Below are positions 1 through 11,300 of a stretch of DNA of 33,689 bases, in pieces. The stretch is from Ignavibacteriaceae bacterium. GTDB lineage: Bacteria > Bacteroidota > Ignavibacteria > Ignavibacteriales > Ignavibacteriaceae. The position numbers and the translations under genes were made by a program. The DNA is taken from positions 1 through 33,689 of the forward strand of contig JACZKK010000018.1 in assembly GCA_014860115.1 (NCBI GenBank), given 5' to 3'. How positions within the stretch are numbered: the first letter of the stretch is position 1; each line of letters opens with the position of its first letter. The notes below the pieces were generated by a model. The model saw nothing but the letters and a program-made list of their open reading frames with translations. It ran no database searches and was not told where the DNA came from.

Positions 1-177
1 AAATTATCCGAGTACATAGAAAAATTTGCCAATCCCTATATTACCGCCGAACGAGGTTACGTTGATGACGTTATTAAGCCTTGTGAAACTAAACAAAAGC
101 TTGTAAATGCATTCAATCTTCTTCGCACAAAAGTTGATACTAATCCGAAGAAAAAACATGGCAATATTCCCTTATAG
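1..177 (+). CDS. Acyl-CoA carboxylase beta (carboxyltransferase) subunit, C-terminal fragment
   Basis: Frame 1 is open from the window edge to TAG at 175-177 and gives the last 58 residues of a protein whose start lies outside. The tail reads FANPYITAERGYVDDVI, then a P-x-x-T-K-x-K-L-like stretch, and ends KKHGNIPL. This is the characteristic end of propionyl-CoA carboxylase beta subunits and of methylmalonyl-CoA decarboxylase alpha subunits, which transfer carboxyl groups between carboxybiotin and an acyl-CoA in the cytoplasm. The fragment cannot separate propionyl-CoA, acetyl-CoA or decarboxylase versions, so no symbol is given. No clear terminator follows it; the next gene starts 114 bases downstream and seems to have its own promoter. 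Family assignment is strong, substrate is open. Confidence 0.85.
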   Translation, partial: KLSEYIEKFANPYITAERGYVDDVIKPCETKQKLVNAFNLLRTKVDTNPKKKHGNIPL

Positions 178-229
178 CCAGTTAAGTTAATGTTATTAGC
201 TGAGTTATGGAAAACATCTAATTTTCTAC

Positions 230-260
230 TTGATAAAAGATTTATTAAATACTAAATTTG
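230..260 (+). promoter_or_regulatory. Possible Bacteroidota-type promoter for the transglycosylase gene
   Basis: TAAATTTG at 253-260 fits the TAnnTTTG -7 box described for the primary sigma factor of Bacteroides and Flavobacterium, and a TTG at 230-232 lies 20 bases upstream, near the expected -33 position. The gene start is 31 bases downstream of the box. Both boxes are short and AT-rich DNA produces them by chance, and use of this consensus in the source lineage is assumed. Confidence 0.3.
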
Positions 261-291
261 AAAAAGTAATTTTTTAACCTGGAGAGAACAT

Positions 292-3276
292 ATGAGGCTA
301 AATTTACTGAAGTTACCACTCCTTATTTTAGCGTTTGCTATTCTATATTCGTGCGGCGGCAGCGATGAGATTACCAAGAAAAAGGATGAAGCCCTTAATA
401 ATAAGGGTAACGTTGTTGCAGAGATGCTTGAACAAGCGAGGCAATTCTATTTAACTGCACTTGAAAAACAAAATCTAAATTTAATTGAAGAGGCTGTTCA
501 AAATTATGAATCGGCACTAAGGATTATTAATAACCTTAGTTATTACCCGGGTGTTGATGATAATGAAGCTTATATAGAACTTGAAACTGCCATTATAGAA
601 GACTACAAATCTTATGTAGACGGCTTACCTGAACTTCCTCCCGGTGTATCTTTAGCAGCACTTGAAGAGTGGATGAAAGGCTATGTTTCTGAGATTGAAA
701 TTAGCGAGGATGAAAAGCAGGAAAGAGAAATAATTCCTGCCGATATTCCACTTGAGGTAAATGGTTATGTTGAACAATACCTGACTTACTTCACAGGCAA
801 AGGTGAAAGATCAATGCGTTTGTGGCTGGAAAGATCTGGAAAGTATTTCCCAATGATGTCAAGTATCTTTGCTACGGAAGGAGTTCCTAAACAGTTAATC
901 TATTTGAGCATGATGGAAAGTGGATTGAATCCAACAGCAAGATCCTGGGCTAGAGCTGTTGGTTTGTGGCAGTTCATAAAATCCACAGGCAGTCTTTATG
1001 GATTAGAAGGAGGATTTTATTATGATGAGCGAAGAGATCCTGTTAAATCAACTACTGCAGCTGCAAAGCATTTAAAGGATCTATACAACTCATTAGGAGA
1101 TTGGTATCTTGCTCTTTCCGCATACAATTGCGGTGAAGGTAGGGTAAGAAGGGCAATGCAGAAATCAGGGGCGAATGATTTTTGGTCATTGAGAAAGTAT
1201 TTGCCAAAAGAAACAAGAAACTATGTTCCACAGTACATTGCAGTATGTATAATTGCAATGGATCCTGTTGCGTACGGATTCAATAATATCGAATTTCACA
1301 AACCGTATCAGTTTGAAACTTATAATGTACCGGGTGCCGTTGACCTCGGATACCTCGCTACCATCTCCGGAACTGATTTGGAAACTTTGCAGGATATGAA
1401 TCCCGAACTTACTCAGCTAAGCACACCTCCGGATTTTCCCGGTGGATATGCTTTAAAAATTCCTAAAGGATCGTTAGAACAATTTGCTGCACAAATGCAG
1501 AATATTCCCGAATCTGCACGCAGAACATTTCTCGTACACGATGTTAGAAAAGGTGAAACTCTAAATAAAATTGCAAAAAAATATGGAGTCACCATTTACG
1601 AACTGGCTGATGCAAATAACATCTCAACCAAATCAAAATTATACGTTGGTGTTCCCCTAAGGATCCCTGTATTGGTTAATCCAAATGAAAATGATTATTC
1701 GTACAATACAGATGTAACTGCTGCACAGGATAATGGGAACAAAACAGACCAGGAGTATGTATCTCCTTATGCGTCGCTGAACGGAAAAAATGATCAGAGT
1801 GTTGATCTGGAGGTGAGTGAAGTTGATGAATCTGTTTCAGAATTGACAATAAAAAATGATGAGTCATTTTTAACAGAAATTTCTATTGAAGAAAAGGAAA
1901 CTGTAGGAACTATTGATGCAATTATTCCTGAAGGATATGTATCTGTTACTTATCGAGTGAAAAAAGACGATAGCTTACTAGGGATTGCTGACTTATTTAA
2001 TTCAAGAGTGAGTGATGTTAGAAACTGGAATAACATACCTTATACTTCATCGATAAGAGTTGGACAGCAATTGACGATTTATGTCCCTCAGGATAAGCAA
2101 AACTATTATGCAAGTCTGGATAAAAGTACTGAGATAGTTGAAAAAGCTCCAAAAGTATATACAGAAACTTCAAAGTCAAGCTATGTATATCATAAAATCA
2201 GTCGTGGTGAAAATCTTGGATTAATAGCAACTCAATACGGAGTTAGCATAGCAGCTATTAAAGAATGGAATAATCTAAATAATAACAAAATTGTTGCTGG
2301 CAAAAGATTAAAAATATATACCGATGAAAGTTACGCTCCTATCAGCACAGATGCTTCAAAAAATACAAAAGGAAGTATTAACTACTATAAAGTCAGAAAA
2401 GGCGACTCATTAAGCGGAATAGCTACAAAATACCACGTCTCAGTTTCAGAATTAAAAAAATGGAATAGTTTAACCAGCAATAATATTAATGCAGGCCAAA
2501 CCTTGAAACTTTATTCAAGCGGGTCATCTGGTGCGTTAGTAGAAAGCACTTCACCACCAGCAGCTAATGTGAGTTATCATAAAATTAAAAGTGGTGAAAC
2601 TATCGGTGGTATTGCTGAAATGTACAAAGTTTCTGCTTCAAGCATCAGGGAATGGAATAATATTAGTGGAAATAAAATAATTGCCGGAACAACACTGAAG
2701 ATTTATTCCGACGTTTCACTAAATACAGTTTCAAACAATTCAACTCAAAAAACTGAACTAACAAGTGAATCAATAAACCACCAGATTCAATCAGGTGAAA
2801 CGATTATTGGCATATCTGAATCGTATGGTGTTTCCGTTGAAGATATCAAAAGATGGAATAATTTAAGCAGCAGTAAAATAGTAGCAGGAAAGACTTTGAT
2901 TATTTACTCGAATGGAAATACTCATAATGATTCTAAAACAACTGTAGTTCAGAATACCAGTAACTCTGCGACACATAAGGTGAAGAAGGGTGAAACATTG
3001 GGAGGCATCTCTGAAAAATATAAGGTAAGTATTTCAAGTATTCAACAGCTGAATAATATCAGCAGTAATAAGATAATTGCAGGGCAGGATTTGAAGATTC
3101 CTCAATCAACCGGAACAACAGTACAAAAATCAAAAGATGGCCTCCATACTGTTGAGAACGGTGAGACTCTTTACTCAATAGCAATTAAGTATAACACTTC
3201 CGTTCAGAAAATTAAAAAACTTAATAATCTGTCAAGCAGCAAGATTATTATTGGTCAGAAATTAAAAGTGAGTTGA
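292..3276 (+). CDS. MltD-type lytic transglycosylase lipoprotein with eight LysM domains
   Basis: This should be a peptidoglycan-cleaving lytic murein transglycosylase acting in the periplasm. The N-terminus is a lipoprotein signal with lipobox LYSC and Cys21 as the likely lipidated residue. An SLT (GH23) domain spans about residues 180-330: MMESGLNP places catalytic Glu209, followed by AVGLWQFI and, later, [16 protein letters not shown], all standard family-1D motifs. The rest is a series of eight LysM units (starting near residue 416 and ending at 994), each with a GETL/GDSL-like start, a WNNL/LNN centre and a K-I-x-x-G-x-x-L-K-I end. E. coli MltD has two LysM, so this one is unusually long in its glycan-binding tail. 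The acidic linker at about 470-550 between the first two LysM units is low complexity. ATG at 292 follows a GGAGAG Shine-Dalgarno. It probably stands alone as a transcription unit. Confidence 0.93.
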   Translation: MRLNLLKLPLLILAFAILYSCGGSDEITKKKDEALNNKGNVVAEMLEQARQFYLTALEKQNLNLIEEAVQNYESALRIINNLSYYPGVDDNEAYIELETAIIEDYKSYVDGLPELPPGVSLAALEEWMKGYVSEIEISEDEKQEREIIPADIPLEVNGYVEQYLTYFTGKGERSMRLWLERSGKYFPMMSSIFATEGVPKQLIYLSMMESGLNPTARSWARAVGLWQFIKSTGSLYGLEGGFYYDERRDPVKSTTAAAKHLKDLYNSLGDWYLALSAYNCGEGRVRRAMQKSGANDFWSLRKYLPKETRNYVPQYIAVCIIAMDPVAYGFNNIEFHKPYQFETYNVPGAVDLGYLATISGTDLETLQDMNPELTQLSTPPDFPGGYALKIPKGSLEQFAAQMQNIPESARRTFLVHDVRKGETLNKIAKKYGVTIYELADANNISTKSKLYVGVPLRIPVLVNPNENDYSYNTDVTAAQDNGNKTDQEYVSPYASLNGKNDQSVDLEVSEVDESVSELTIKNDESFLTEISIEEKETVGTIDAIIPEGYVSVTYRVKKDDSLLGIADLFNSRVSDVRNWNNIPYTSSIRVGQQLTIYVPQDKQNYYASLDKSTEIVEKAPKVYTETSKSSYVYHKISRGENLGLIATQYGVSIAAIKEWNNLNNNKIVAGKRLKIYTDESYAPISTDASKNTKGSINYYKVRKGDSLSGIATKYHVSVSELKKWNSLTSNNINAGQTLKLYSSGSSGALVESTSPPAANVSYHKIKSGETIGGIAEMYKVSASSIREWNNISGNKIIAGTTLKIYSDVSLNTVSNNSTQKTELTSESINHQIQSGETIIGISESYGVSVEDIKRWNNLSSSKIVAGKTLIIYSNGNTHNDSKTTVVQNTSNSATHKVKKGETLGGISEKYKVSISSIQQLNNISSNKIIAGQDLKIPQSTGTTVQKSKDGLHTVENGETLYSIAIKYNTSVQKIKKLNNLSSSKIIIGQKLKVS

Positions 3277-3304
3277 TTTCATTTATTACAATTATTAGAT
3301 TCCG

Positions 3305-3333
3305 TTTGTAATTAAAGCGTTCTTTTAAATTTT
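3305..3333 (+). promoter_or_regulatory. Possible promoter upstream of the TPP riboswitch
   Basis: TTTG at 3305-3308 and TAAATTTT at 3326-3333 approximate the -33 TTTG and -7 TAnnTTTG boxes of Bacteroidota sigma-70 promoters (one mismatch, 17-base spacing, slightly short). The position, about 70 bases before the aptamer, is sensible for a riboswitch leader, but the match alone is weak. Confidence 0.25.
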
Positions 3334-3403
3334 TTAAACTAAGGACATGAGATAATATTAAGGAAGATGTAAAAATCTTTCAGGAAATATCTCACATCCT
3401 AAA

Positions 3404-3580
<177 letters not shown>

Positions 3581-3600
3581 ATTTTAAATGGAGGCGCGAT

Positions 3601-6084
3601 ATGAAAATCTTGATCGTTCTTTTTATAATTTTAAACTTCTCAGCTTTTACTCAACAAATAACCATTAAGGGTAAAATAGTTGATGCTGAGACTAATCTAC
3701 CATTGCAAAATGCAAACATCACTGTTATTTCACAATTTAATGTCGGAACTTATAGTGATGCTAATGGCGAATTTATTTTGTCTTCAATATTTAAGACTGA
3801 CACATTAAAAATAAGTTTTATTGGCTATGTATCTGTTGATATATCCATTCTTGAAATTTACATTCAGGAACCGGATGCTTACTATACATTCCGATTAACT
3901 AAAGCGGCAATCCCTTCTCAATCTATTCTAGTCGAAGCAACTATTGGTAAAAAGGGAATTACTCCACTCGCATTCGAGCAAATTAATGGTGCTGAGATTA
4001 AAAAAACTTACTCACTCTATGACATCCCAAAATATTTGAGCGAACTTCCATCAACAACATTTTATTCAGAAGGTGGGAGCGGGATAGGATATAATTATCT
4101 GAGCATAAGGGGATTTGATCAAAGAAGAATTTCCGTTTCCATCAATGGCGTTCCTCAAAACGATCCGGAAGATCATAACGTCTATTGGCTGGATTTTCCT
4201 GACCTGCTTGCAAGCACTGAACTGATTCAAGTTCAGCGAGGTGCTGGTTCAGGCGTATTTGGATATCCTGCTATCGGTGGATCGATAAATATTATCACTT
4301 CTAACTTTTCAAATAAGCCAAAGTTGGAACTTTCTGCTTCCTATGGTTCTTATGTTACGAGAAAGTATTCAGCAGCTTTTTCAAGCGGCTTGATTGATGA
4401 TAAATATTCTATTTATGCAAAACTTGGACAAATACTCAGCTCAGGATATAAACAGCAAACCTGGGTGAACTTTAAAAGCTATTTTCTTTCTGCGGTTCGA
4501 TATGACAAAAATTTTACAACTCAACTCAATTTTTATGGTGGACCAATTGAAGATGGACTTGGCTATACAGGTGTAGCGAAATTTGCGGTGAAGGATAAAA
4601 ATCTTCGAAGAGAAAATTATTCTTATTGGGAAACCGATGAGAATGGATACACTTATACACTTCAACGAAGACCTGAAGAGATCGAGAATTTTTCTCAACC
4701 GCATTTTGAATTGCTTAATGATTGGCACATTAATGAAAAGCTAAAAATGAATTCAGCTTTATTTTTAGTTTTAGGCGAAGGCTTCTTTGATTACGATGGT
4801 TCGTGGTCAGTTTTTTATGATGATTATTTCAGACTAAAGCAAAATGGATTTGACACAAACTACATTCCTACCAATGCTTTAATTAGAGCAAAAGTTGAGA
4901 ACAAACAATTCGGCTGGATTCCAAGATTCAGTCTTGAACATTCAAACGGGACTCTGTTTTTTGGTGCTGAAATTCGTAAGCATAACTCGGTTCACTGGGG
5001 AAGAATTGAGTATGCAGAAAATCTACCGCCTGGAGTTACAAAAAACTATAATTATTATTCTTATGAGGGAGCAAAAGATATCTTTAGCGCATTCGTGAAT
5101 GAATCATACAGATTGAATGAACAATGGAACCTGCTCGGCGAGTTACAATTGGCATATCACAAATACAGATTGTTTGATGAGCAGTATGTCGGAAATAATT
5201 TCACTGTTGATAATTTATTTTTGAATCCACGCGTTGGAATAAATTACAAACCATTAAATCTTTTGAATATATATTTATCTTTTGCCAGAGTTTCCCGTGA
5301 ACCACGATTGAAAGAATATTACGATGCTGCTGAGTCAAGCGGAGGAGAAGTTCCGCAGTTTGAAGTTAAACCTGATGGTTCTTATAACTTTGATGAACCG
5401 CTTGTAAGACCGGAGACAATGAATGACTTTGAACTTGGTGCTTCATATAATCAAAATAATCTTACACTTACACTTAATCTTTTTTATATGCTGTTCAATG
5501 ATGAAATAGTTAAGCAGGGACAGGTTGACAGATTTGGTCAACCCATTACTGGAAATGTTGATCGTTCCGTTCATCTCGGTGCTGAACTTTCGGGAATTCT
5601 GAAATTCTGGAATGATCGTATTGAACTATTCGGAAATGCAACATTCAGCAAAAACACAATCGAAGAAGGTAAATTCTTTATCGATGAACAAACCTCAATC
5701 GACCTAAACGGAAATAGAATCAGCGGCTTTCCTGATCTTCTGGCTAATGTTGGTGTTGCATTCAGTCAGTCAGGATTTTATTTAAGATTGACAGGTAAAT
5801 ACGTCGGAGAGTTTTTCTCTGATAATTATGATGATAGACTCGCAGCTTATTTAACTCAATATCCTGGATTTGTTGATTACACTGATAACCTCAACGAAGC
5901 TTATTTTGTTTCAGATGTATTTTTGAGTTATGAATTTCCACTGTTGAATTTTTTAACTCCGTGGAAAGTATATATGCAGGTAAATAATACTTTTGATAAT
6001 TTGTATTCGGCTTATGCAATCGGAAAAGAATTTTTCCCTGCTGCTGAAAGAAACTGGCTGGTTGGCATTCAGGTTGGATTATAA
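3601..6084 (+). CDS. TonB-dependent outer-membrane receptor, TPP-riboswitch controlled, probable thiamine importer
   Basis: An 827-residue TonB-dependent receptor. A signal peptide (about residues 1-18) is followed by a carboxypeptidase-D regulatory-like domain (about 20-85, with VDAETNLPLQNANI and SDANGEF), a plug domain (about 105-235, with YLSIRGFDQRRISVSINGVP and GSINIIT near its end) and a 22-strand barrel predicted to the C-terminus. The N-terminal extra domain is common in Bacteroidota receptors. ATG at 3601 has a good GGAGG four bases into the preceding leader. The substrate is inferred only from context: the TPP riboswitch lies directly upstream and thiamine pyrophosphokinase follows, matching the predicted thiamine-specific receptors of Bacteroidota described in comparative-genomic work. 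Vitamin, TPP or pyrimidine moiety cannot be told apart from the sequence. Confidence 0.9.
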   Translation: MKILIVLFIILNFSAFTQQITIKGKIVDAETNLPLQNANITVISQFNVGTYSDANGEFILSSIFKTDTLKISFIGYVSVDISILEIYIQEPDAYYTFRLTKAAIPSQSILVEATIGKKGITPLAFEQINGAEIKKTYSLYDIPKYLSELPSTTFYSEGGSGIGYNYLSIRGFDQRRISVSINGVPQNDPEDHNVYWLDFPDLLASTELIQVQRGAGSGVFGYPAIGGSINIITSNFSNKPKLELSASYGSYVTRKYSAAFSSGLIDDKYSIYAKLGQILSSGYKQQTWVNFKSYFLSAVRYDKNFTTQLNFYGGPIEDGLGYTGVAKFAVKDKNLRRENYSYWETDENGYTYTLQRRPEEIENFSQPHFELLNDWHINEKLKMNSALFLVLGEGFFDYDGSWSVFYDDYFRLKQNGFDTNYIPTNALIRAKVENKQFGWIPRFSLEHSNGTLFFGAEIRKHNSVHWGRIEYAENLPPGVTKNYNYYSYEGAKDIFSAFVNESYRLNEQWNLLGELQLAYHKYRLFDEQYVGNNFTVDNLFLNPRVGINYKPLNLLNIYLSFARVSREPRLKEYYDAAESSGGEVPQFEVKPDGSYNFDEPLVRPETMNDFELGASYNQNNLTLTLNLFYMLFNDEIVKQGQVDRFGQPITGNVDRSVHLGAELSGILKFWNDRIELFGNATFSKNTIEEGKFFIDEQTSIDLNGNRISGFPDLLANVGVAFSQSGFYLRLTGKYVGEFFSDNYDDRLAAYLTQYPGFVDYTDNLNEAYFVSDVFLSYEFPLLNFLTPWKVYMQVNNTFDNLYSAYAIGKEFFPAAERNWLVGIQVGL

Positions 6085-6085
6085 A

Positions 6086-6147
6086 CTCTGTGGCTCAGTG
6101 CCTCTGTGGTTATTTTTTTTACCACGAAGACACAGAGACACAAAGAA
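6086..6147 (+). repeat. Intergenic palindromic repeat of the CTCTGTGGT / ACCACnnAGACACAGAG type
   Basis: Two arms, CTCTGTGGCTCAGTGCCTCTGTGGT (given in parts: 6086-6100 and 6101-6110) and ACCACGAAGACACAGAGACA (6121-6140), form an imperfect inverted repeat around an oligo-T spacer at 6111-6120. Repeats built from CACAGAG/CTCTGTG blocks flanked by ACCAC are familiar in intergenic DNA of many bacterial genomes. It fills nearly the whole space between the receptor and thiN and could fold as a hairpin in the operon mRNA. Only one copy is present in this window, so its repeat status rests on recognition. Confidence 0.6.
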
Positions 6148-6164
6148 GACAGAGAGAAAATCAA

Positions 6165-6818
6165 ATGAAAAAATGCATAATACTCGCAAATGGAAAACCA
6201 CCTAAAAAAAGTATAATTACTTTTTTTCTTAAGAGGGGATACAACAAGCTAATCTGTGCTGATGGCGGTGCAAACTCAGCTCTGAAAATGGGTTTGAAAC
6301 CTGATGTAATCATTGGTGATCTCGATTCAATTTCAACCAAAGCATTAGAGAAATTTAAATCCGTTTCCAAAATCATAAAGTTAAAAAGACAGAACGATAC
6401 AGATGTCGAGAAATGTCTGAAGTTTGCTATCAGGAAAAAATATGATGAAGCTTTACTTCTTGGTGCAACTGGAAACCGTCTCGATCATACTTTCTGTAAC
6501 ATTGGAATTGTTCTCAAGTTCTTTCCGAAAATAAAAATATCACTTATTGCCGAAGATTCCTTTCTGAAAGCTTACACAGGGAATGTAATGCTAAAAACAA
6601 TTTCAGGAGAGACTATTTCGCTTTACGGAATTTCTCCAAAAACAATAATCACTTCGAATGGATTAAAGTATGAACTTAAGAATATTGCACTCCCTTTTGG
6701 AGTAAGAGAAAGTACAAGTAACATCGCACTTAAAAATCCTGTAAAGCTGCAAATAAATAATGGAGTTGCTTTTGTAATTCGTGATGTTAAAACTATGATT
6801 GAAAATGATCTCTTTTAG
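6165..6818 (+). CDS. thiN: Thiamine pyrophosphokinase
   Basis: The enzyme transfers pyrophosphate from ATP to thiamine, giving the cofactor TPP in the cytoplasm. With the chosen start it has 217 residues, normal for the family. Motifs in order: CADGGANSAL (31-40), PDVIIGDLDSI (47-57), NDTDVEK (77-83) and GATGNRLDHT (100-109), the latter two being the Asp/Arg-Asp-His regions that bind Mg-nucleotide and thiamine; a C-terminal beta domain follows. ATG at 6165 is preferred to an in-frame GTG at 6090, because the extra 25 residues would be encoded by the palindromic repeat and the family normally starts just before the IILANG-like strand. Its place downstream of a TPP riboswitch and a TonB receptor indicates thiamine salvage rather than only de novo synthesis. 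The 3' end overlaps the symporter start. Confidence 0.92.
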   Translation: MKKCIILANGKPPKKSIITFFLKRGYNKLICADGGANSALKMGLKPDVIIGDLDSISTKALEKFKSVSKIIKLKRQNDTDVEKCLKFAIRKKYDEALLLGATGNRLDHTFCNIGIVLKFFPKIKISLIAEDSFLKAYTGNVMLKTISGETISLYGISPKTIITSNGLKYELKNIALPFGVRESTSNIALKNPVKLQINNGVAFVIRDVKTMIENDLF

Positions 6819-8208
6819 TTTTGTTGATATCCTGATAGTACTGGCATTCTTTGCTACGGTATTATTCATCGGATTCTATACAGGCAGAAAAACCAAATCT
6901 GAAGCTGATGATTATTTACTTTCGGGAAGAAAATTAAGTCTGTTCTTATTTGTTGCAGTAAATGTTTCAACCTGGTACGGCGGAATACTCGGAGTAGGGG
7001 AGTTTACTTATCGTTATGGACTGGTTAGCTGGTTTACACAAGGATTTCCATACTACATTTTTGCATTTGTGTTCGCTCTCTTCTTCGCTAACAAAATCAG
7101 GGAAGCTTCTCTATTTACAATTCCTGATAAACTAACTGAAGTCTATGGAAGGAACGTCGGATTACTTTCTGCGATAATTATTTTCGTTCTAGTTTCTCCC
7201 GCACCGTATCTGTTAATGACGGGAAATCTACTTTCATTAATTTTTGACATTGATGTGATTCCTGCTCTTCTCATTTCACTTTTGCTGTCAATCGTTTATT
7301 TAATCAGAGGAGGATTTCGTTCAAATGTTTATGTGGATGTATTTCAGTTCTTTGTAATGTTTGCCGGATTTATTCTGATAGTAATTTTTTCGGGTATGGA
7401 GTTTGGCACAATTGATTTTCTTTCATCAACTGTTCCGGAAAACCATTTGAAAGTTACAGGTGGAATGTCTCCGACTTTTTTAATAGTCTGGTTTTTAATT
7501 GCATTGTGGACATTTGCAGATCCCGGATTCCATCAGAGATGTTACGCTGCAAAATCAGGTAATATCGCTAAATGGGGAATCATCATCTCAATTTTTTTCT
7601 GGTCTTTATTTGATTTCTTAACAACAGCAACCGGATTATTTGCAAAAGGTGTCTTACCCGAACTTGAAAATCCAGTTCTTGCATTCCCATTATTTGCAGA
7701 ACAAGTTTTACCAGCAGGAGTAAAAGGATTTTTTTACGCTGCACTTTTCGCAACGATTATCTCAACTCAGGTGAGCTTTTTGTTTTTGAGCGGAACAACA
7801 ATCGGAAGGGATTTCGTCTATCACGGCGTAGTCCGCCTCAAGCGCACGAAGCCGGATGAATCCAAACTAAAAAATTATACAATCATTGGACTAGTCATTT
7901 CAGGAATTGTTGCTCTACTGCTTGCACACTTTATCCCATCTGTAATAGAGATCTGGTATACAATCGGTTCACTTTTTATTCCGGGAATTATTCTCCCTGT
8001 TATAAGTGCCTACTATCCAAAGCTGAGAGTATCCAATAAAATTATTTTAGTTGAAATGGTAAGTGCTTTTATTACCAGCACAGTTTGGTATTTTATAAGA
8101 AGCGAATTTTTAGGCATTTCTTTAGTTAATGAACTTGAACCTATGCTGGTTGGGCTGGTATTTGCTTTTTTTATACATGTAGCTGGGCTTTTCTTTAAGA
8201 GAATGTAA
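6805..8208 (+). CDS. Sodium:solute symporter family protein, candidate inner-membrane thiamine transporter
   Basis: A 468-residue, highly hydrophobic protein with about 13 predicted membrane segments and SSS-family features: an N-terminal GFYTGRKTKSEADDYLLSGR (a typical first loop), then VNVSTWYGGILGVGEF in helix 2, IPDKLTEVYG and a late ISTQVSFLFLSGTTIGRDF block that corresponds to the Na-binding helix 8. ATG at 6805 is chosen over TTG at 6799; either overlaps the end of thiN (stop at 6816-6818), so translation is probably coupled. The substrate is inferred from operon position only. SSS proteins have been predicted as thiamine or thiamine-precursor carriers (ThiV) in other lineages by riboswitch context, which supports but does not prove the call. 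Confidence 0.85.
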   Translation: MISFSFVDILIVLAFFATVLFIGFYTGRKTKSEADDYLLSGRKLSLFLFVAVNVSTWYGGILGVGEFTYRYGLVSWFTQGFPYYIFAFVFALFFANKIREASLFTIPDKLTEVYGRNVGLLSAIIIFVLVSPAPYLLMTGNLLSLIFDIDVIPALLISLLLSIVYLIRGGFRSNVYVDVFQFFVMFAGFILIVIFSGMEFGTIDFLSSTVPENHLKVTGGMSPTFLIVWFLIALWTFADPGFHQRCYAAKSGNIAKWGIIISIFFWSLFDFLTTATGLFAKGVLPELENPVLAFPLFAEQVLPAGVKGFFYAALFATIISTQVSFLFLSGTTIGRDFVYHGVVRLKRTKPDESKLKNYTIIGLVISGIVALLLAHFIPSVIEIWYTIGSLFIPGIILPVISAYYPKLRVSNKIILVEMVSAFITSTVWYFIRSEFLGISLVNELEPMLVGLVFAFFIHVAGLFFKRM

Positions 8209-8313
8209 TAATTCTTCTTTAACTTGGAGGATTTCTGAACCTCAAATAAATTCTTCTTGCAACTTTAATCATTTCTTAAGATTTTACAATCGAAGTAAAT
8301 AAACATTACTCAG

Positions 8314-11300
8314 ATGAAGGATCCAGCTCGATATTGTATTTTACTCGCTTTCGTGTTTTTATTCTTGTCTCAACAGGCATTCTCTCAAACTTATATTCCG
8401 GATAAAATTCAATTCAAACATGTTACCAGAGAACATGGTCTTTCTGACACTTACATTCAATGTTTAATTCAGGATAAAAAAGGATTTATCTGGATAGGGG
8501 TTCAAGAAGGATTATACAGATATGATGGACAGAAATTTAAATTATTTAAATATTCGCCAAATGCTCCAAATAGTCTGGGCAGAGGTGGAGTATTTGTTTT
8601 ATGCGAAGATAAATCAGGAGTTCTCTGGATTGCAACAGGTGGAGGCGGATTAAATCGATACAATACTGATCAGGAGAATTTTACCAGATTTCTCAATACT
8701 GAAGATTCTTCTGCTATGCATAATTTTATCTTAGGACTTTATGAAGATAAATCAGGCACTCTTTGGGCAGGAACACAATACGACGGATTATTTTCATTTG
8801 ATATTACAACGGAGAAATCAACTTATTATAAAAATATTCCTGATGATGTGACGAGCTTAAGTGAAAACAGGATCTGGACATTTTTCGAAGATTCAAAAAA
8901 TAATTTTTGGGTCGGTACATTATCAGGTGGGTTGAATAAATTTGATCGGGTTAATAAAAAGTTTACTCGTTATCTGCATAATCCAAGAGATCCAACTAGT
9001 ATAAGTTTTAATACCATAGCCGGTATTCGGGAAGATAAGTCAGGAAATATATGGATAGCAACCTTTGGGGGCGGACTGGACAGAATTACTTATAAAGATG
9101 ATAAACAAACTCCGATTTTTGTACATTATAAATTCGATCCTAAGAATCCTTCCAGTATAAACAGCAATTATCTTGTCTTCATTCATATAGATGAAAACGA
9201 TGTTCTTTGGCTTGGTACATCCGAGGATGGATTAAATAGATCTACTTCAAGCCCTAGTGGAAGTTCAGGGTTATCATTCATATCATACAAAAACGATCCG
9301 CTTGATAAATTTAGTCTGCTTGGTAATTATGTATCATGGATCTATCAGGACAATTCAGGGTTACTCTGGATTGGAAACCAGGGGGGAGGGCTGAATATTA
9401 TTAACACAAAGCAGAATCAATTCAAACTTTTTAGCCATAAACCGGATGACCCCAATTCTCTCAGCAGCAACAATGTTACTGCAATCTGTGAAGATAAATC
9501 CGGAGTGGTGTGGGTTGGAACTCACGATAAAGGATTAAATAAATGGGATAGAACAACAAATAAGTTTACTCATTATCAGCACAATCCAAACGATCCTACT
9601 AGTATAAGCGATAACCGGGTAACGGATATTTATGAGGATAAATCAGGTGTTTTGTGGGTGGCAACATATTTTGGTGGATTGAACAAGTTTGATAGGCGAA
9701 CTGGGAAGTTTTACACCTACTGGCACGATCCCTCAAATGTCAAAACTATTAGTGACAACTTAATCTATAGTATCAGTGAAGATAAATCTGGCGTGTTATG
9801 GATTGGAACTGCTAATGGTGGATTATGTACGTATGATAGAGAAAATGACTGCTTCATTCATTTTAATTATAAGTCTGATAGCTCAAACATATTGAGTTCG
9901 ACCCATTCCTCCAGTATTTACTTAGTTGATAAATCTGGAACTCTTTGGATAAGTGCTGATGATGGCGGTTTGATTTCTGTTAATCTTCAGAAAAATGAAA
10001 TTGTTCATTACAAGCACCAACCAAACAATCTGAATAGTCTGAGCAATGATGTTGTTACAGATGTATACGAGGATAAATCAGGATTTTACTGGATTGGAAC
10101 CAGTGGCGGCGGACTAAATAAATTTGACAAAGTCAATGGTCAATTCAGATGTTATCTAACAAAAGATGGATTACCGAGTGATAATATAACCGGAGTATTG
10201 GAGGATAATAATGGAAACCTTTGGATAACTACGAATGACGGATTGTCGAAATTTAATCCTCTGTCAGAATCTTTCAGAAACTACGACATTAAAGATGGAC
10301 TTTCAAGTATATCATTGACAAAGGGTCGTAAAGTTAAATCAGGTGAAATGATTTTGGGCAGTGATAATGGGTTTATTGTTTTTTATCCTGACAGTATAAA
10401 AGATAACACTCATATCCCTCCAGTTTTTATAACAGAATTTTATCTGTTTAATAAACCAGTTCAAATCGGATATGATTCTTTGAGCGGACGAACAATTCTG
10501 AGTAAATCCATAATTGAAATTAAAGAACTTGAATTGAATTTTGATGATAATGTTTTTGCATTCGAATTTGCCGCTTTGGATTATCACGCTCCGCTTAAGA
10601 ATAAGTATGCTTACAAAATGGAAGGGTTTGATAAGGACTGGACTTACACGGATGCAAACAGAAACACTGCAACCTATACGAATCTTGATCCGGGTGAATA
10701 CACATTCAGAGTTAAAGGGTCAAACAACGATGGTTACTGGAATGAACAAGGCGCATCAATTAGAATAATTATTTTACCCCCCTGGTGGCGAACGAACATA
10801 GCTTACCTGTTCTATATCCTATTTATCGCCGGAATAATCTATTTTACCTGGAGGATGCAGCTTAGAAGAATAAGAAATAAGCACGAATACGAGATGAGCA
10901 GATTCGAAGCACAGAAGCTGCACGAAGTAGATGAGTTGAAATCACGTTTCTTCACAAACATCTCCCACGAATTCAGGACTCCCCTCACACTTATACTTGG
11001 GCCAGTTAAGCAGATGATTGAAAAATTGAAGGAAGGAAAGATGAAAGATGATCTTGGTATAGTTCACAGAAATGCTAACAAATTGCTCGAACTTGTCAAC
11101 CAGTTGTTAGATATATCAAAGATTGAATCTGGAAATATGAAGTTGCAGACAGTTCCTCAAAACATAGTCCCGCTGGTAAAAGCATTGGCTTTATCATTTA
11201 CTTCTTATGCTGAAAGAAAAAAGATCACACTTAATTTTACTTCTACTGAGGATAAAATTGTTGTATACATTGATAAGGATAAAATTGAAAAGATTATTAC

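Noticed and set aside
6090-6164. In-frame GTG start giving a longer ThiN
   Set aside because: The additional 25 codons coincide with a palindromic repeat and the family normally starts at the ATG at 6165.
8226-8313. GGAGG at 8226-8230 that could mark a leader peptide before the HTCS gene
   Set aside because: No ATG, GTG or TTG follows at usable spacing; the CTG frame ends after four codons.
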